From an uncultured Actinomycetes bacterium (lineage in GTDB: Bacteria > Actinomycetota > Thermoleophilia > Gaiellales > F1-60-MAGs149), in NCBI GenBank assembly GCA_903960645.1, contig CAJCBN010000126.1, positions 1-14,381 of the forward strand: a stretch of DNA of 14,381 nt, read 5' to 3'. A program made the position numbers and the translations under genes. Below are positions 12,963 to 14,381 of this stretch, in pieces. A model generated the notes under the pieces. It searched no databases. It saw only the letters and a list, made by a program, of their open reading frames with translations, and had not been told where the DNA came from. The first letter of the stretch is position 1. Every line of letters begins with the position of its first letter.

Positions 12963-14123
12963 GTGCGCCGTCTCTTCTTTGCCGTCTCGACGACGATGTT
13001 CGTCGATTCGCTGCTCTACCTCGCGATCGTGCCGCTGCTGCCGTGGTACGCCGACGAGTTCGGCCTCTCGAAGGTCGGTGCGGCCGTGCTGCTGGCGAGC
13101 TACCCCGTCGCCTTCCTGCTGACCACCACCCCGGCCGGCTGGCTGGCCGGGCGCTTCGGCCCTCGCCGCGTCGTGATGGTCGGCACCACGTTCTTCCTCG
13201 CCGCGACCGCGCTGTTCGCGCTCGCGCAGACTGGCGATCTGCTCATCGTCGCGCGCCTCCTGCAGGGCATCGGCGGTGGCATCGGCTGGGCCGCAGCGAT
13301 GGCCTGGCTGACCGGCAACACCGCTCCTGAGCGCCGCTCCCGCGCGATCGGCGCGATCTCCGGCGTGCTGTCGGCGGGCGCCGTCGCCGGACCCGTGCTG
13401 GGTGCCGTCGCCGGCGCGACGTCACCCGAGCTGGCGTTCGGCATCGCGGGTGCGATTGCCCTCGTCGCGCTCGGCGCGACCATCCTCACCCCCGCCGGCG
13501 CCACGCTGCCCCGCGACCCCGCACTCCACCGCACGCTCGGACAGCTGCTCCGCCATCCGTTGATCATCTGCGGTCTCGCCTTGGCGCTCGCCGACGCGGC
13601 GGGGGTGGCCGCCGTCGACCTGCTCGGCACCCTCGCCCTCGGTGCCGCGGGCGTCGGCACGACCACCATCGGCATCGCCATCGCGGCTGGCGCGGTCCTG
13701 GGGATCGCGGCAGGCATCGTGGCGGGGCGCATCGGCGAACGGGTCGGCTCGTTCCGCATTGCCCTGATCGGCGGCATCGGGCTCGGGGTGATGCCGTGGA
13801 TCCTCGCTCTGCCGCTGCCCACGTGGATGATCCTCGCGGTACTCGTGGCGATCGGCCCGTTCTTCCCGATCCTGATGACGGGGATCTTCCCGCTGATGAC
13901 GAGCGCCGCCGACGATCTCGGACTCTCGCACGGCACGGCCAACGCGCTCGTCAACATGGTCTGGTCAGCGGGGTTCGCGATCGTGCCGCTCGTGGTCGCG
14001 CCGATCGCCGAGGCACTCGGCGACCCGGTCGCCTACGTCCTGTCGGGCACGCTCGTCGTCGGCCTCCTCGTGCTCGCCACGGTCATGCGCTCACGCTCGC
14101 GGTCGCTCTCGCTCTCGCACTGA
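12963..14123 (+). CDS. Major facilitator superfamily transporter, probable drug/proton antiporter type
   Basis: A 386-residue inner-membrane protein with about 12 hydrophobic segments. After TM1 (TTMFVDSLLYLAIVPLLP, with Asp15) and TM2 comes motif A GWLAGRFGPRR (59-69). RLLQGIGGGIGW (98-109) matches motif B, and GVLSAGAVAGPVLG (134-147) matches motif C, which is characteristic of proton-driven exporters. Length is typical for a 12-TM family member. GTG 12963 is chosen because it follows TACACT by 6 nt and gives an N-terminus matching that of the next gene; an ATG at 12933 is in frame but lies between the -35 and -10. The C-terminus is a short Ser/Arg repeat (MRSRSRSLSLSH) encoded by CGCTCTC-like repeats. 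Substrate unknown. Confidence 0.9.
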   Translation: MRRLFFAVSTTMFVDSLLYLAIVPLLPWYADEFGLSKVGAAVLLASYPVAFLLTTTPAGWLAGRFGPRRVVMVGTTFFLAATALFALAQTGDLLIVARLLQGIGGGIGWAAAMAWLTGNTAPERRSRAIGAISGVLSAGAVAGPVLGAVAGATSPELAFGIAGAIALVALGATILTPAGATLPRDPALHRTLGQLLRHPLIICGLALALADAAGVAAVDLLGTLALGAAGVGTTTIGIAIAAGAVLGIAAGIVAGRIGERVGSFRIALIGGIGLGVMPWILALPLPTWMILAVLVAIGPFFPILMTGIFPLMTSAADDLGLSHGTANALVNMVWSAGFAIVPLVVAPIAEALGDPVAYVLSGTLVVGLLVLATVMRSRSRSLSLSH

Positions 14124-14137
14124 GCCGCCGGGCGGCC
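14124..14137 (+). terminator. Weak hairpin between the two MFS genes
   Basis: GCCGC (14124-14128) and GCGGC (14132-14136) can form a 5-bp stem with a 3-nt loop directly after the first MFS stop. It is short, has no T-tract and is followed at once by the next -10 box, so it may at most attenuate read-through. Confidence 0.25.
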
Positions 14138-14138
14138 A

Positions 14139-14144
14139 TAGACT
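14139..14144 (+). promoter_or_regulatory. -10 box of the second, leaderless MFS gene
   Basis: TAGACT ends exactly 6 nt (GGCCCG) before ATG 14151. The gap between the two MFS genes is only 27 bp, so co-transcription with an added internal promoter is possible. No Shine-Dalgarno sequence or -35 is clear. Confidence 0.45.
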
Positions 14145-14150
14145 GGCCCG

Positions 14151-14381
14151 ATGCAGCGGATTCGCATTGCCGTGGGCACGACGATGTTCGTCGACGGCCT
14201 GCTGTACCTCGCGCTGTTCCCGCTGCTGCCGATCTTCTCTGAGCAGTACGACCTCTCCAAGTTGGAGGTCGCGCTGCTCCTGTCTGGCTATCAGGTCGCG
14301 TTCGTCGCCACCGCGATCCCCGCCGGTTGGCTGGCGGGGCGCGTCGGTCCGCGCTCCGTGGTGATCGGCGGTCTCGTCTGC
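14151..14381 (+). CDS. Second MFS transporter, N-terminal 77 residues (cut by window end)
   Basis: The frame starts at ATG 14151 and is open to the last base. The 77 visible residues align without gaps to the first 77 of the preceding transporter, with 44 identical by my count. TM1 keeps TTMFVDGLLYLA with the same Asp15, and motif A is GWLAGRVGPR (59-68). It is therefore a tandem paralogue, probably of the same topology but perhaps with another substrate. The rest of the gene lies outside the window. Confidence 0.85.
   Translation, partial: MQRIRIAVGTTMFVDGLLYLALFPLLPIFSEQYDLSKLEVALLLSGYQVAFVATAIPAGWLAGRVGPRSVVIGGLVC

Noticed and set aside
1..14381. Signs of horizontal transfer, phage or mobile elements.
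   Set aside because: Base composition and codon use look uniform throughout. I found no integrase, transposase, terminal repeats, tRNA or attachment-like duplications.

Overview
This is ordinary-looking chromosomal DNA from a very GC-rich bacterium. Coding frames carry G or C at most third positions, GTG and TTG starts are common, and neighbouring genes often overlap by 4 bp (GTGA, ATGA or TTGA). The end of a NucS-type mismatch endonuclease, a form II molybdenum hydroxylase operon, and a lipoylation operon in the E2-lipB-lipA order known from actinobacteria all point to Actinomycetota. A deep-branching group such as Thermoleophilia/Solirubrobacterales is my inference, not something I can prove here. 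I see no phage, plasmid, insertion sequence, CRISPR array, tRNA or rRNA.

Layout: (1) 1-149, 3' end of nucS (+). (2) 202-963, fabI (-), flanked on both sides by strong hairpins (149-184 and 1056-1091) that share their outer arms. (3) 1096-4753, a three-gene minus-strand operon in the order coxS, coxL, coxM. It encodes a CO-dehydrogenase-like hydroxylase with the form II active-site motif AYRGAGR, so its substrate may not be CO. (4) 4894-5775, homoserine kinase thrB (+), apparently monocistronic and leaderless. (5) 5843-9240, a minus-strand lipoate operon: 2-oxoacid dehydrogenase E2, lipB, a small VOC-fold protein, lipA. E2 carries the lipoyl lysine, LipB loads octanoate on it and LipA inserts the sulfurs. 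The VOC protein is the unexplained member. (6) 9334-11018, a two-gene ABC exporter (+). (7) 10969-11235, a probable small membrane protein (-). (8) 11345-11650, a small four-CxxC zinc-ribbon protein (+), converging on and sharing a CTAG stop tetramer with (9) 11647-12869, an ASCH-domain protein plus a beta-hydroxyacid dehydrogenase (-). (10) 12963-14381, two tandem related MFS transporters (+), the second cut by the window edge.

Most transcription-unit starts have a TA(G/C)NNT hexamer at -10 distance. Four plus-strand genes (thrB, the zinc-ribbon gene, both MFS genes) have it exactly 6 nt before the start codon with no Shine-Dalgarno, which implies leaderless mRNAs. The minus-strand operons have the same hexamer followed by a leader and a good GGAGG.

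I did not find a clearly new multi-gene system. The observations most worth following are the fixed-spacing leaderless promoters, the hairpin pair around fabI, the VOC protein without metal ligands inside the lipoate operon, the form II hydroxylase of unknown substrate, and the ASCH/dehydrogenase pair.
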